A stretch of 64,000 nt of DNA from Bettongia penicillata ogilbyi (lineage: Eukaryota; Chordata; Mammalia; Diprotodontia; Potoroidae): contig JAJHZJ010000013.1 of the NCBI GenBank assembly GCA_023548195.1, forward strand, positions 1,869,001 through 1,933,000. Reading direction: 5' to 3'. Below, in pieces: positions 51,297 through 60,834 of this stretch. The notes beneath the pieces were generated by a model that was not told the origin of the DNA, did not search any database, and saw only the letters and a program-made list of their open reading frames with translations. Numbering within the stretch: position 1 is the first letter of the stretch; each line of letters starts with the position of its first letter. The position numbers and the translations under genes were made by a program.

Positions 51297-52123
51297 TTTC
51301 CCAGCCAGTTACTTGACTTCTGAGATTCCTTTCCACCCCCACCTGGATGCGCCCAGCTAGTGTTTGGGGTCTGAGATTCAAATGGGCTTTCCTCCTGCCA
51401 GCTGTCAATCAGTGAGCTTTAGTTCAGGTGCTGGGGTGGGGGCAGGGCCACCTCCCAGGCTCAGCTCCCTCAGGGGCTTTATGCAGAGACCTTCAGGAAC
51501 GGAGCGGGTGGGGGGGGCGACTCCCAGGCTCAGTTCCCTCAGGGGCTTTATGCAGAGGCCTTCCATATGGAGCGGGTGGGGCAGGGCCATCTCCCAGGCT
51601 CAGCTCCCTCAGTTTGTTTATGCAGAGACCTTCCATAATGAGGATCCTGCCTGCTGCTGGGGGATTCCTGAGTCCCGGGCCGCTGCCGCCTCAGCCGTGG
51701 CCCATGCCTCTGCTTCCGCCGCTTCCTTCCCCCGTCTCTGCCGCCGCCACTTCTTCCCGAGGGGGCCCGAGCCATGGAGACACTCCACTCCCCTCCTCCA
51801 GCCCAGCCTCTCTCACTGACCTGTAGCTTCTGTGGGCGGAGGTACTTTCCCGGCTGCCGGAGCTTCCGTCTCTGAAGCCTGCTTGGGTCAGCTTCTCTGG
51901 GGCCGCGGCCAAGGCCGCGCTGGGGTGGGGTCCACTTTCCGGGGCGTGATGGACCCCAGGGATGGCTCTTCAGGGCTCTCTGGCACAGAAATCTCTTCCA
52001 CTCCGTTTCTGCACACCTTGTATTGACCCAGAAGTTATGGGGGTCTCTTTTTACATTAATTCTATGGGCTTTGGTTTCAGAGCTCGTAAACGTGCATCCT
52101 TCTACTCCGCTATCTTGGCTCCC
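51297..52123 (-). promoter_or_regulatory. HAL1 copy 2 5' UTR / internal promoter
   Basis: GC-rich block with three ~70 bp monomers (51451-51640; 'tttatgcagag' complement marker spaced 69-70 bp at about 51479, 51548 and 51618). The YY1-type motif is altered to CAAGATAGC (complement at 52109-52117), breaking the ATGG core seen in copy 1. Confidence 0.75.
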
Positions 52124-52129
52124 AAGGGA

Positions 52130-52205
52130 AACTCAAAATTTTAAAAGACAAATGTTAAAAATATTTTTACATGAAATTGGGAAGAAGTATAAAAATTTTC
52201 TCCCA
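52130..52205 (+). mobile_element. L1-type 3' UTR, right part, with HAL1 TSD
   Basis: 'aactcaaaattttaaaagac' then 'atatttttacatgaaattgg', completing the L1-type terminus begun at 49040. Confidence 0.78.
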
Positions 52206-52527
52206 AAATTAAATTATCACCATTTTTCCTCCCTCTTAAATCCTCTTCTCCTCAACCTTCCAACTACCCAGAGTCATTATGCTCTCCTCTGGATGTTTGT
52301 ACTTACCTAGATAGGCCTTTTCTGTCTTCAGACACCTACCACTCCAAATGTCTGCATATTCCCAAATCATTTCTTCAAAACACATCCTACCTAGTCTCAG
52401 TCAAATTCTTATTCTCTAAGTGAGTATCATCTGATTATTAACATCAAAGCAGTCTGATTGCAGTAATTTAAGCTGAGATATAAATGACTGATACAACTTC
52501 ACCTTCCCTAGGGAACTTTAATTTTTA
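52206..52527. other. Unassigned sequence
   Basis: C/T-rich, no recognised element. Confidence 0.4.
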
Positions 52528-52870
52528 AAGAGGAAAGCTTTCTGGTACCCTTGAAATCATATCATATATCTGCCTCCTTTACCTACTTTGCCTTGGCAAC
52601 ACTAAGCAGCACTAACTTTAGCAACAGCTAAGCAGCATACACAGAGGAGTTGATGATCTAGGTGAATAAGGCCCCAGGGCATAGGGGGAACCTCTGGCTT
52701 CAGGGAAACCTGGGAAGACTTATATTAACTGATGTAGAGTGAAGTGAATGAAACCAAGAAAACTTTCATACTATAACAACATTATAAAAACCAACAATTT
52801 TGAAAGACTAAGATTTTTTATCTAAATAATGACCATGATTCCAAAAGCCTGATGATATAAGCTGCTGTCA
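52528..52870. repeat. Direct duplication, left copy
   Basis: Co-linear with 53482-53818 for ~340 bp: 'gaaagctttc', 'cccttgaaatcatatc', 'ttgccttggcaa', 'agaggagttgatga', 'cctgggaagact', 'aaaaaccaa', 'agattttt'. The second half is diverged L1 3' sequence ('aactgatgtagagtgaagtg'); the first half is not a repeat I recognise. Confidence 0.85.
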
Positions 52871-53065
52871 CTTCCTAATGGAGAGGGGATGGAGTAGATA
52901 TTCAAAGTGAGACACAGATTTCTGAACAAGACCAATGTAAATATTTGTTATGTTTATGTATATTTATTAGAAGATTTTTGGGGTGGTTTTTTTGTGTGTT
53001 TTTTTCTAGTGGGGGAGGGAAGTAGAAGTAGAAGGAGAGAAAATAAATGCTTGTTAATTAAAAAG
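52871..53065 (+). mobile_element. L1 3' UTR remnant
   Basis: Continues the old L1 3' end of the left duplicate ('gtgagacacagatttctgaa') with T-rich and G/A-rich blocks and 'aaaataaatgcttgttaatt'. Confidence 0.5.
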
Positions 53066-53067
53066 AA

Positions 53068-53250
53068 GCAGTTAATTATTTTTTCAGTCATGTCTGACTC
53101 TTCATGACCCCACTTGGAATTTTTTGGCAAAGGTACTAGAGTGGTTTGCCATTTCCTTCTCAGGAAATTGAGGCAAACAGGGTAAAGTGACTTACCCACA
53201 GTCACATAGTTAGTAACTATAAGGTCAGATTTGGACTCAGGAAGAAAATT
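53068..53250 (-). mobile_element. WSINE1/MAR1-type CORE-SINE, head truncated
   Basis: 'agtcatgtctgactcttcat', 'gagtggtttgccatttcctt', 'gtaaagtgacttacccacag'. Confidence 0.88.
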
Positions 53251-53304
53251 TTTTTCACAAAAAAAAACCAAGGAAATCCAACCCAGCAAAATATATAGTC
53301 TGAG

Positions 53305-53475
53305 TTGTTTATGAACGCAGAGGACCTGAGTTCTAATGCTGTCTCTAACTTGCCAGTATGATATCTTGACAAACACTTCCCCTCTCTTCATCTCATTGTC
53401 CTCATTCCATTAAATGACGGGATGGAGTAGGTGATCTCTAAGGTCCCTTTCAGTTCTAAATCTATACTACGATCT
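53305..53475 (+). mobile_element. MIR-type SINE
   Basis: 'gaggacctgagttctaatgc', 'catctcattgtcctcattcc', 'aaggtccctttcagttctaa'. Confidence 0.8.
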
Positions 53476-53481
53476 CTGTTC

Positions 53482-53818
53482 AAAGAGAAAGCTTTCAGAT
53501 ATCCTTGAAATCATATCGCTAATGCTCTGCCTCCTCTACCTACCTTGCCTTGGCAATGTAACCAGCTAAGCAGCACACACAGAGAGGAGTTGATGAATTA
53601 GCTGGATAAGATCCCAGGAGGTGAGGGGTTTCAGGGAAGCCTGGGAAGACTAATATTAACTAATGTAGTTAAGAGTGAAGAGATCCAAGAGAACTTTTAT
53701 ACTATAACAACACTATAAAAACCAATAATTTTGAAAGACCAAGATTTTTTGATCAATATAATAACTAATCATGATCCCAGAGGTGTAATGATTTAAGCTG
53801 CTTCCAGCTTTACAAGGT
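53482..53818. repeat. Direct duplication, right copy
   Basis: Right partner of 52528-52870, offset ~955 bp. Substitutions and several small indels separate the two copies, so the duplication is not recent. Confidence 0.85.
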
Positions 53819-53984
53819 GAAGATTCAACAGAACCTACTATGCCCCTCTAATTGGCAAAAATGTTAAATATGGAAATAGTCCATTGTGGAGGTGCTATGA
53901 GAAGATAGAAACACTAATAAACTGTGAAAGGGTCTTCTGATAGTACAGTAGAACATTTATTCTTCCCTGACTGACCCTAGTCCA

Positions 53985-54190
53985 GTCCTTGCTGCAATTT
54001 TTCCAAACCATCAGTTCTCTCCATAAGCCCCCAAAGCTACCCTAGCCCACTCTCTTCCAGGAGATAATATTGCCTCAGACTTTAATGAGAAAATTGAGGC
54101 CATCTGCCATCAGCTCCTTCCTTGTCCAGATGTCACATCTTGAAACCTCTCAATATCTTCCTCCACCCTCTTCTTTGTTCCTATCTTTTA
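53985..54190 (+). mobile_element. L2 LINE internal fragment
   Basis: 'tttaatgagaaaattgaggc' and 'catctgccatcagctccttc' resemble the L2 ORF2 region before the reverse transcriptase. Confidence 0.5.
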
Positions 54191-54349
54191 AAGACTCAGC
54201 AAAGTATTTCTGTTACTATATAGAAGCTACATAATTATTAACCAAATCCTTCTCTGAAATATCGAGTTTTCCAATTGCCTAAGGGCTTTTAATTTGGTCT
54301 TGGAATGGTTTTCTATCCTAGAAGTCACTTTCTGTATATTTATGGCAAT
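54191..54349. other. Unassigned sequence
   Basis: Short unrecognised stretch between an L2 fragment and an RTE-type tail. Confidence 0.4.
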
Positions 54350-54548
54350 CAGGTGGATTTCAGTCAAGTTTGATGCATCCAGGGCCATTGCCAGTCATCT
54401 TGATTTTGTCTTGCCTCTGAATTTCGATGACTCTAGAGGAAAGAGTGAGGCCAAAGACTTTGTCTCACTTGAATCCAATTCACATGCAAGTCAAGATATT
54501 ACCCTCATGATGGAATCGGTCCTCTTCAAAAATGAAGGACAAACAACA
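54350..54548 (+). mobile_element. RTE-type 3' end
   Basis: 'gccattgccagtcatcttga', 'ttttgtcttgcctctgaatt', 'gagtgaggccaaagactttg', 'aaaatgaaggacaaacaac'. Confidence 0.65.
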
Positions 54549-54619
54549 TGTATGTGCTTCCGGGAATTATTTAAGAAAAGTCACTAAACTGTTCACACAC
54601 ACTTTATTCAGACCTCTCA

Positions 54620-54927
54620 AGGGGCAGCTAGGTGGTGCAGTGGATAGAGCACCAGTGCAGGAGTCAGGAGGACCTGAATTCAAATCTCATCTCAGACGCT
54701 TGACACTCACTAGCTGTGTGACCTTGGGCAAGTCACTTAACCACAGTTGCCTCATTCTGGGTCATCTCCAATCATCCTATTGAATATCTGGTCACTGGCT
54801 TCAGATGGCTCTGGAGGAGAAGTGAGGCTGATGACCTGCACAGCCCTCCCTCACTCAAAACAAAGTCAAGTCATGTCATTATTTTTCTGACGGCATGGTC
54901 TTCTTCAGCATTGAAGGATGAACACAC
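54620..54927 (+). mobile_element. RTE-tailed tRNA-headed SINE, full length, perfect TSD
   Basis: Head 'ggggcagctaggtggtgcag', core 'tcactagctgtgtgaccttg', middle 'catctccaatcatcctattg', tail 'gtcaagtcatgtcattattt' to 'gaaggatgaacaca'. Perfect 12 bp TSD tcagacctctca at 54608-54619 and 54928-54939. The reference copy for this family in the window (~308 bp). Confidence 0.93.
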
Positions 54928-54999
54928 TCAGACCTCTCACAAATGACTATATACTCCAAGGAGGTGAATGACAAAAAAGAAGGTTATATCCACAATAGT

Positions 55000-55460
55000 A
55001 CTCTTCTTGGTAGCAACAACCAAACCAAGTCAAACAAAAAACTGGGACAAAAATAAGAGTCCATTAATTGAGGGATTATTGAACTAATTATGTTCCATGG
55101 ATGTAATTGAATATTACAGTGCTGTAAGAAATGAAGAATATGAATACGACAAATTAAGAGAAACAGGAAGATCTGAGTGATGCAGAGTAAAGATGGCAGA
55201 ACCAAGAGACCAGCATGCAGGGTTATAATTCTGTAAATGATAATAATACCAAAAGCAGGTGAACCTTGGTGAATTATAATGAATGATCTCGGACCTGGGG
55301 AACTGCTAAGGCAATGTATCTTCCTTCTGTAAGTAAAAGGTGAGGACTAGGGATGTGGAATATGGTATATACTGTTAGGTTTGGACATGGTTGCTGGGTT
55401 ATTGGCTTTTGCATTTTTTCCCTTTCTTCAAGGAAGGGTTTGGGAGGGGCTGGGGAAAGA
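55000..55460 (+). mobile_element. Old L1 3' end
   Basis: 'agagtccattaattgaggga', 'actaattatgttccatggat', 'attacagtgctgtaagaaat', 'aaccaagagaccagcatgca', then 3' UTR 'ggactagggatgtggaatat'. Confidence 0.68.
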
Positions 55461-56254
55461 ACAGGCAGAGGAAATGACTGGTATAAAAACAAAAGAAAAC
55501 AAACCTTTCAAATGAATTCAGAAGATCAATCTGGGAAAGCTGTGCTCTCCAAACTCTCCCTTTATCTGTGGAATCTTCAATAGCAGCTTGCTTCATATAC
55601 TTGCCCACAATCCCCCATCTCCAAAGTGACATCAGTTGGAAAGATAAAAGCCTGAAACTGACACAGCACTAATAACTGTAAACATAAAGATATGACAATT
55701 TCATCTGATTAGTTAAAGTTCACACTGTGAACACAGATATTTGCTGCAAAATGGGAAAAAGCTTAGGAACTGTTCTTTTTTCCTCTCTTCTTTCTAAATC
55801 ACTCAAAAGTGTTTTAATGGCTGTTGAAAGAATTTATTGCTGAAGCAATCAGGGCTCTCTGTGTGAAATCCCATCAATAGGGCTATGCCTCCCTCTCCAG
55901 GTTAGGGACATTTGGGTACTAAAAATTATGCTAAGCTATATCTGTCTACCAGCACCAACTAATCACCTATTAAAACAGTGGAGGAACATACCCCAACTGC
56001 CCAACAATCTAATGCAATTCTTAGATAGGTTTTGTCCACATGGTGATTTCTTAGGCAACGATATCAGGCAATAAGAATTGGATGAATAGATGAGAGATCG
56101 GCCAGACACCCAGCCAACTCAAAAGAGGTCAAAGGTCAGAGTGCCAGAATGGAATGTGATCATCAAATCCAATCTCTTCACATCTTCTCACAGGGCTTCA
56201 GTTTCCTCATCCATGAAATGACTTGACCAGGGTCACACAAATGAGTCAGCAGTC
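55461..56254. other. Mostly unassigned
   Basis: 55461-56130 has no recognised repeat. 56150-56240 resembles an antisense MIR ('aatccaatctcttcacatct', 'gaccagggtcacacaaatga'). Confidence 0.45.
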
Positions 56255-56508
56255 TCAGGCAACTATGTAGATAGAGCTCTGGACTTGGAGTCAAGAAAGG
56301 CTAAGTTCAAATCTAGACTCAGATACTTCCTAACTGAGTGACTTCCTGGCAAATCACTTTACCTCTCAGCCTCAGTTTCCCCATCTGTAAAAATGAGAAT
56401 GAGGGTCTGCTTCACAGAGTTGCTGAAGATCAAATGAGATAACATTTGTTATCTCATAAGTACCTCAAAAATCTTAGAGGTCTCTATAAATGCTAGTTTT
56501 ATTATTGT
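56255..56508 (+). mobile_element. THER/MIR-type SINE, full length
   Basis: 'gcaactatgtagatagagct', 'gcctcagtttccccatctgt', 'gatcaaatgagataacattt', 'tctctataaatgctagtttt'. A perfect 9 bp inverted repeat TGAGATAAC/GTTATCTCA lies at 56435-56456. Confidence 0.88.
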
Positions 56509-56600
56509 ATATTTTATTTATATATTACATTATATTATTTATATTCTTATACAGATATTATTTATTTATTATTTATATTATTATTATTTATTGTTGTAAA
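56509..56600. repeat. (TTATTTA)n AT-rich tract
   Basis: Nearly pure A/T, grown from the SINE tail. Confidence 0.9.
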
Positions 56601-56664
56601 AAAAAGAGCTTTTGATCCCAAATTTAGGACCCTTTCCACTATATAAAACTTTCTAACAAAGATA

Positions 56665-56928
56665 ATAATGATAATAATAGTGTTTGTACAACATCTACTA
56701 CATTCCAGGAAAAACACTAAGCACTTTATGAACATTATCTTTTACTCCTTACAACAACCCTGTGCTATTATTCTCCCCCTTTTACAGTTATGGAAACTGA
56801 GGCAAACAGAGGTCAAGTGACTTGCCTAAGATTACAAGACTAGGAAGTGTCTAAGGTCACATTTGAGTTTAGGTCTTCTCAACTCCAGGTCCAGCACTCT
56901 ATCCACTAACTGCCTTCTCCATACTTGC
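56665..56928 (-). mobile_element. THER/MIR-type SINE, full length
   Basis: 'actaagcactttatgaacat', 'ttacaacaaccctgtgctat', 'tggaaactgaggcaaacaga', 'tctatccactaactgcct'. Confidence 0.92.
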
Positions 56929-57184
56929 TACAGTGAAGCAGTATGGTAAGATGGGGAAAAAAATGAGAATTTAGAGTCAGGAGAGTGGCTTATATTAATG
57001 AGCCCCACACTTGTGGCTTGTTAATTCATTGGTAAATCATGTAAAACAAGTGATTGAAGCAAGATAAGAATACATTGCATATTGAAACTTTTTAAAGAGG
57101 TAAAAAGTTATAAGGATTATTTTAGAAGTCAACACATTTAATCAATTTTCTTTCTCCCAGTTAATTCACCCACCACTGTAGACT

Positions 57185-57485
57185 AGACCCACATCACCTC
57201 TCTATCACACTATTGCAACAGCCTTCCGATTGTTCTCTCTGACTTCAGTCTCTCCCTTCTCCCACCCATTCTCTCCCTAGCTACCAAATGGATATCTCTA
57301 AAGCACGGGTGCCATATCACTTCTCTCCACAAGAAGCTCATTTGGTTTCTTATTGCCCTTAACAGAAAATTCAAATTTGGTAGGGAATTTTTGTCATTTA
57401 AAGCTACCATTCCAAGATAATAACACATTATTCTCCATCATGTACTCTGTGCCACCTTGACTGACTCATTTACTGTTTCCCCTTT
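57185..57485 (+). mobile_element. L2 LINE, reverse-transcriptase C-terminal region
   Basis: 'ctattgcaacagccttccga', 'atctctaaagcacgggtgcc', 'ctcatttggtttcttattgc' correspond to the L2 block seen at 3430 and 33560. Continues at 57740, 58195 and 58813 around later insertions. Confidence 0.78.
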
Positions 57486-57724
57486 CTGTTATTATTCAGT
57501 TTTGTCTGACATTTTGTAACCCCATTTGGGATTTTCTTGATGAAGATACTGGGATAGTTTGCCATTTCCTTCTCCAGCTTATTTCACAGATGAGGAAACT
57601 GAAGCAAACAGGGTAAAGTGAGTTGCCTGGGGTCACACAGCTAGTTAGTGCCTGAGGCCAGATTTAAATTTAAGACCCTAACTCTAGGTCAAGCACTCTA
57701 TCCCGTACATCATCTAGCTGCCCC
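57486..57724 (-). mobile_element. WSINE1/MAR1-type CORE-SINE nested in L2
   Basis: 'cagttttgtctgacattttg', 'tttgccatttccttctccag', 'ggggtcacacagctagttag', head complement 'tacatcatctagctgcccc'. Confidence 0.92.
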
Positions 57725-57739
57725 TTCCCCCCTAACCCC

Positions 57740-57987
57740 CAACACTTGATTCTACTTTCTACTGCTATGTTTTTGCAAAGAGCATTCCTTAAATGTTCTC
57801 TCTCCTCACTTCTACCTCTTGAAGCCACAAGCTACCTTCCAGGCTTAGTTCAAGTGTTACCTCCTTCGAGAAGCCTTTCCTGATTTCCCTAAAATGTGTC
57901 TGTGCCCCTTCCCTCACTTTGTGTGTGTGTGTGTGTGTGTTACATATCCTGCATTTACTTTTTTGTACATATGTTGTATCACTCTAG
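57740..57987 (+). mobile_element. L2 LINE 3' region with (TG)n
   Basis: 'aggcttagttcaagtgttac', 'ctccttcgagaagcctttcc', 'tgatttccc' is the L2 3' coding end. A (TG)10 run lies at 57920-57940. Confidence 0.82.
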
Positions 57988-58193
57988 CACAGTACTTTTC
58001 AAATTATAGCCCATGGACTCTACTTCCAGGGGGTCCACAAGGTCAAAACTATTTTCCTAATACCTATATGTTTTAATTTGCTCAATGTTGGTAAAAACAA
58101 CCCACATAAACAAAAGTTCTTTTGAGGGGGATTCAATAATTTTTAAGGGTATAAGCAGGTCCTGAAAACCAAAAGTTTGAGAACCTCTATCTT
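57988..58193 (+). mobile_element. Non-autonomous hAT element nested in L2
   Basis: Starts 'cagtacttttcaaattatag', has 'ggggtccacaaggtcaaaac', ends 'aaaagtttgagaacctcta'. Ends resemble the CAGTGGTTTTCAAA / TTTGAGAACCACTG hAT termini. Confidence 0.72.
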
Positions 58194-58290
58194 AGTAAAA
58201 TGTAAGTTCAGTGAAGACCAGGACAGTCTCAACTTTTGTCTTCATGTTCCCAGCACCTAGGACAGTTCCTGAAACTTAACAGATACTTCT
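58194..58290 (+). mobile_element. L2 3' end, continued
   Basis: 'tcttcatgttcccagcacct' and 'aggacagttcctgaaactta'. Confidence 0.75.
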
Positions 58291-58812
58291 TGCTTGTTGT
58301 TTTCAAAGAAGACCAATGACATCATGGGTTGTGCATGAATTGGATTTAAGTGAGGCAGAGTTGGGGACATCAGCCTCATTCTCTTCTAGAATCATCAAAG
58401 TCTAGCAGCAAGGCAAAGGTCAGAATGACTGGCAATGGCTTGGGATGCGATGGCTGACCTTGGCGTCTTCGATATATGACCAAGCTCTAAGGGCTTCACC
58501 GTTTCTGCTTCAGCTGCCTTTGTGGACATTGGAACAAATTGTTTTCATCCTCCCATTTCACAAGGGGAGGTCTTCACATGCTTGGGATGGACAACCCCCC
58601 ACAACTCCCTGATGGATTTAAGCCCCTTCAGTTACCCTCAACCTGAGTTAGCCTATCTGTTGAGGTGGTTTACTGGGGTATGGCCACTGCTCATGCTATG
58701 GCTTCTTGGACCCACAGGTGAGAGTTGGGTCAAGGAGGACTTGAAAGGTACAGCCTTGAAAAGGGCTTGACTAGCCCTTATACCGGAGGGGCTAGTCCTC
58801 CCTGAACACTGA
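58291..58812 (-). mobile_element. RTE-clade (BovB-like) LINE 3' end nested in L2
   Basis: Minus-strand end '...aagaagaccaatgacatc' with 'gattggatttaagtgaggca' (approximate), 'ttggcgtcttcgatatatga', 'cttcagctgcctttgtggac', 'ttcagttaccctcaacctga'. Flanks GATACTTcttGCTTG and GATACTTaaatGCTTA are a plausible diverged TSD. RTE assignment is from family memory. Confidence 0.6.
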
Positions 58813-58862
58813 ATTTATCCCGGTGGATACTTAAATGCTTACTGATTGATTGATTGATTGAT
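58813..58862 (+). mobile_element. L2 3' terminal (GATT)n
   Basis: 'cttaaatgcttactgattga' and GATTGATTGATTGATT, completing the L2 element that began at 57185. Confidence 0.85.
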
Positions 58863-59734
58863 TTACTTCCAAGGAAACAGACCCAGAGGGGTTAAATAAC
58901 AGTACTCAGCCTATTGTTCATTCTGTTACACTACAGAGGGTAATGTCAAAGAAGAAGTCTCATCTCTTCCCTTGGTGCTTTTGTCAGTCATGGATAGCCA
59001 TGGTTTGTACCCATATTGCCATTTCTCACAGCAGTTCAAGTAGCCCCTGCATCTGTGCCTCCCTACTACCAGTGCTCTATCGAAGGCCCAACAGCTCACT
59101 CTGCTACCTCAAAGTGAATGACTGACTTAGAGTCTTTACGCTCCACAGGAGGGCCCCAGAACAAGAATGTAAAGGAAGATTCAGCCTGGCTCAATAAAGC
59201 CAAATCCTTTTGTTCCCCCTCCCACCCTTCTTTGTGCCTTTTTACATTACAATCAATGGCGGCTGTGCTTTGGGAATATTATCAGAGGCATGATTGCAAC
59301 CTCTAACATTCTAATCCGCAGGGTTGCTGGAAGCATTAGAACATCCAGGATAAATTAATTCAGTATAAGAGGGAGCTTTGAAGCTAGGAGCATCACTAGG
59401 CTTTTGAAGCTTAAGCCCTGTTTAGATTACTTGATTAAAGTGGGTCCAAAGCTTCACTGATCAATATATTTTGCTTAAGAGCCACATTGATATAGAAGCA
59501 GATTTAACTGGATCCACGTGTTACATTTGCCTGAGTCTTTTTAGAAAAAGACAATGAGATGACATGCATCCAAATAATTTGAAAGGCCAGGGGGCGAACC
59601 TGGGAAGCAGGGTGGGAAGCAGGTACTCTTCCAATAATGAGTACCCACAAATCATATTTACTGAGTGTGTGTGTGCATATCTGTGTGCAATTGACTGGAT
59701 TAGTTCTGGAAAGTCCCTCTACCAGTATAAATGA
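58863..59734. other. Mostly unique DNA; conserved-element candidate at 59230-59540
   Basis: Left ~70 bases may be an antisense MIR fragment. 59230-59540 has no repeat signature and is uniform in composition ('caatggcggctgtgctttgg'). (TGTG)n at 59665-59685. Confidence 0.45.
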
Positions 59735-60240
59735 ACACCTGCGTAGGTTCAACTCAAGCCTTGCCTCTGCCTCATACTGGTTTTATGACTCTGATCAAGT
59801 CACTTAACTTCTTAGTTGTTCTTCAGTCATTTTCAGTTTTGTCCTACTCTTCGCGACTTTATTTGGGGTTTTCTTGGCAGAGATACTCGGATGGTTTGCC
59901 ATTTCCTTCTCCAGCTCATTTTTGCAGATGAGACAACTGAAGCAGACAGGGTTAAGTGACTTGCCCAGGGTCAAACAGCTAGAAAGTGTCTGAAGTCAAT
60001 TCTGAACTCAGATCTTCCTCACTCTAGGCTCAGAGCTCTATCTACTGAGTCATCTATTTGGGCTTACATTCCACCTTTGATACTTATTAGCTGTGTGACC
60101 ATGGGCAGGTGGCTTAACTTCCCAAAGCTTCAGTTTCTTAGTTTCTAAAATAGGGAATATCAGATGTGTACTACCTATCTCACAGAATTAGAGGAAAATT
60201 GTGACACTATCCCTTAAGTCTCCTCCATAAACACCTATGA
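59735..60240 (+). mobile_element. Two MIR fragments flanking an antisense WSINE
   Basis: MIR at 59735-59812 ('gactctgatcaagtcactta') and at 60065-60240 ('attagctgtgtgaccatggg', 'gcttcagtttcttagtttct'). Confidence 0.78.
59815..60062 (-). mobile_element. WSINE1/MAR1-type CORE-SINE, full length
   Basis: 'ttcagttttgtcctactctt', 'gatggtttgccatttccttc', 'gacttgcccagggtcaaaca', head complement 'tctactgagtcatctatttg'. Confidence 0.92.
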
Positions 60241-60334
60241 GTTATTTTCATTCGAGTATTGATAGACATTCAAAAATATACCAAAATGGTGAAAGGTTTC
60301 AGATGAGAAAGTATTTAATAACTTACTTAACCTG

Positions 60335-60475
60335 TAAGAGGATTCCTCAACCCAGTGATACAATTATTACACCCATTGTACAAATAAGGAAAGTAGTTCA
60401 GAAAAGCACATACGCAGCAAGTGGCAGAGCCTCTGGCCTGTAAACCCAAGGCTTTCTGCTATAGCAGATACTTCA
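60335..60475 (-). mobile_element. MIR-type SINE
   Basis: 'cccattgtacaaataaggaa', 'gcaagtggcagagcctctgg', 'aacccaaggctttctgctat'. Confidence 0.72.
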
Positions 60476-60559
60476 TCCAAGAAATTCAAGTCATAACTGT
60501 TGTGGTTTGGGACATGGATCAACTGATCCAGTGCCAGAGATTTTGTATACTGATAGTAA

Positions 60560-60793
60560 CAACTAATGTTTGTCACTTTGCTAAGTGTTTGATATATATT
60601 ATCTCTTCTCCTCCTCAAAATGACCCTGTGAGACAGGGTGCTACTATTATCCCCATTTTACAGATGAGGAAACTGAGGCACAGAGAGGTTTAAGTGACTT
60701 GGCTAGGGCCATACACTTAAATGTCTGAAGCAGGATTCAAACCCAGGTCTTTTGATGCTAAGTCTAGTTCTCTATCCACAATGCCACACTGCC
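60560..60793 (-). mobile_element. THER/MIR-type SINE
   Basis: 'actaatgtttgtcactttgc', 'ccattttacagatgaggaaa', 'agcaggattcaaacccaggt', 'tctatccacaatgccacact'. Confidence 0.9.
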
Positions 60794-60834
60794 ACACTAC
60801 ACAAATATGCCTGTATTTGTGTAACAGAAAGAAA

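Larger units (their letters stand above)
49177..52123 (-). mobile_element. HAL1-type (ORF1-only) element, near full length, copy 2
   Basis: On the minus strand it reads 5' end 'gggagccaagatagcggag' (52123 downward), GC-rich 5' UTR with three tandem monomers, ORF1, purine-rich 3' region with the (CA)-rich patch, and an AATAAATAAATTAATT-type tail. Co-linear with copy 1 over its whole length. Flanked by a 14 bp TSD. It is inserted in the opposite orientation within an L1-type 3' UTR. No ORF2 sequence between ORF1 and the tail. Confidence 0.9.

Noticed and set aside
51364..51826. Open frames of 132-151 codons in the HAL1 copy 2 region, sense to the window
   Set aside because: They run antisense through the GC-rich 5' UTR monomers. 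The corresponding frame in copy 1 differs in length and sequence.
54620..54700. tRNA gene in the SINE head
   Set aside because: It is the tRNA-like promoter head of a SINE, and continues into CORE and tail.
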